Shown here piece after piece: positions 15,553 to 15,809 of a DNA stretch of 15,809 nucleotides (position 1 is its first letter; each line of letters opens with the position of its first letter). Position numbers and translations under genes: made by a program. The notes under the pieces are model-generated. The model searched no databases, was not told the origin of the DNA, and saw nothing but the letters and a program-made list of their open reading frames with translations. The DNA is from Candidatus Rifleibacteriota bacterium. GTDB taxonomy: Bacteria; Riflebacteria; Ozemobacteria; Ozemobacterales; Ozemobacteraceae. The stretch lies in contig JAFXRA010000322.1 in assembly GCA_017526725.1 (NCBI GenBank), positions 1-15,809 of the forward strand, given 5' to 3'.

Positions 15553-15692
15553 GCGTCCCACTTTTAACCCTTCTAACTCTTCTAACAATTTCCACAAGCA
15601 GCTATGCTGCTGTATCACAACGAAGTGTCCCACAGCACAGAGTCCCACTTCCAACGCTTCTAACACTTCCAACTCTTCCAACCCTTCCAACA
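15553..15692. repeat. Mosaic of GNGTCCCAC motifs and 9-nt CTTYYAACN repeats
   Basis: Three copies of GNGTCCCAC occur at 15553-15561, 15625-15633 and 15640-15648. The first runs into three 9-nt units of the form CTTYTAACN (15561-15587); the third runs into five units CTTYYAACN (15648-15692). Between them a 6-bp hairpin AGCAGC-TAT-GCTGCT lies at 15597-15611. The 9-nt period makes both strands look open in some frames, giving spurious Leu-Glu-rich reading frames. The region ends at the promoter of the aroA-like gene. Its function is unknown; nothing else gene-like is seen between 15442 and 15700. Confidence 0.85.
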
Positions 15693-15700
15693 TTTTTATA

Positions 15701-15709
15701 TGTTATAAT
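15701..15709 (+). promoter_or_regulatory. Extended -10 promoter for the aroA-like gene
   Basis: TGTTATAAT is a perfect extended -10 element (TG, one base, TATAAT). No good -35 box lies 17 nt upstream, which extended -10 promoters can tolerate. The ATG of aroA begins 7 nt after its last base, about where transcription would start. Confidence 0.55.
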
Positions 15710-15715
15710 GTATCT

Positions 15716-15809
15716 ATGAACAGCAGTGAGATAAAATGTTTGCGTTTTCTAGGTGACAAGTCTATTGCACATAGATTAGTTTTGTTGTCCCTGTTAGCAG
15801 ATAAAAAAA
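15716..15809 (+). CDS. aroA: EPSP synthase (3-phosphoshikimate 1-carboxyvinyltransferase), 3' partial
   Basis: Thirty-one codons are visible before the window ends. Residues 13-30 contain GDKSIAHRLVLLSLLAD, the N-terminal signature of AroA (usual form GDKSISHRALLLAALA). Lys15, Ser16 and Arg20 correspond to E. coli Lys22, Ser23 and Arg27, which bind shikimate 3-phosphate and phosphoenolpyruvate. The enzyme makes EPSP in the shikimate pathway to aromatic amino acids, in the cytoplasm. The N-terminal arm is short and the residue before Gly13 is Leu rather than the usual Pro. No other start codon lies upstream in frame back to a stop at 15503, and there is no ribosome-binding site, so the mRNA may be leaderless. 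Not part of the pilus series. Confidence 0.82.
   Translation, partial: MNSSEIKCLRFLGDKSIAHRLVLLSLLADKK

Noticed and set aside
15597..15611. Hairpin AGCAGC-TAT-GCTGCT as a rho-independent terminator
   Set aside because: No T-run follows on either strand; the stem is only 6 bp.
15485..15692. CRISPR array
   Set aside because: Units are 9 or 14 nt in direct tandem with no unique spacers.
15502..15719. Two short reading frames, one per strand, with Leu-Glu- or Thr-Leu-rich repeats
   Set aside because: Produced by the 9-nt repeats keeping frame; no ribosome-binding site, and the + frame runs across the aroA promoter.

Overview
The window looks like chromosomal DNA from an AT-rich, diderm (outer-membrane) bacterium. 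A 60-base line counted by hand inside the last TPR gene is 35% G+C. The envelope type is inferred from PilM/N/O/P-like genes, two signal-peptide TPR proteins with one internal membrane segment each, and a small beta-barrel-like protein ending in Phe. I cannot name the taxon from sequence alone. Uncultured lineages rich in pilin-like genes (for example Riflebacteria or Elusimicrobia) are only a guess.

Layout: positions 1-14852 are one tightly packed + strand gene series, probably one operon. In order: the 3' part of an S41 (CtpA-like) processing peptidase; three pilin/pseudopilin genes; a PilB/GspE assembly ATPase; PilM-, PilN-, PilO- and PilP/GspC-like inner-membrane platform genes; a cytoplasmic protein built entirely of HEAT repeats; and two very large TPR proteins (904 and 1073 aa). 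Both TPR proteins have the order signal peptide, periplasmic TPR, one membrane segment, cytoplasmic TPR. Spacings are short or overlapping (TAATG, 11-nt and ATGA overlaps). The only larger gap, 70 nt before the ATPase gene, holds an imperfect 22-bp palindrome. A small outer-membrane-type protein lies on the - strand (14854-15441) and converges on the last TPR gene with a 1-nt gap. After it comes a repeat-rich intergenic region of about 270 nt, and then the first 31 codons of aroA (EPSP synthase) running off the right edge.

How the genes fit together: the ATPase (with an N-terminal MshEN-type c-di-GMP-binding fold) would power assembly of a pilus or pseudopilus from the three pilins. PilM would bind the N-terminal LLP peptide of PilN, and PilN, PilO and the PilP/GspC-like protein would link the motor to an outer-membrane channel. 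No pilC/gspF, prepilin peptidase, pilT or secretin gene is in the window. Where a secretin might be expected, the locus carries the HEAT protein and the paired TPR proteins. These paralogues span the inner membrane, one with a C-terminal zinc ribbon and the other with long acidic linkers. This HEAT plus twin-TPR module is the best candidate here for an undescribed accessory part of a type IV pilus/type II secretion-like machine.
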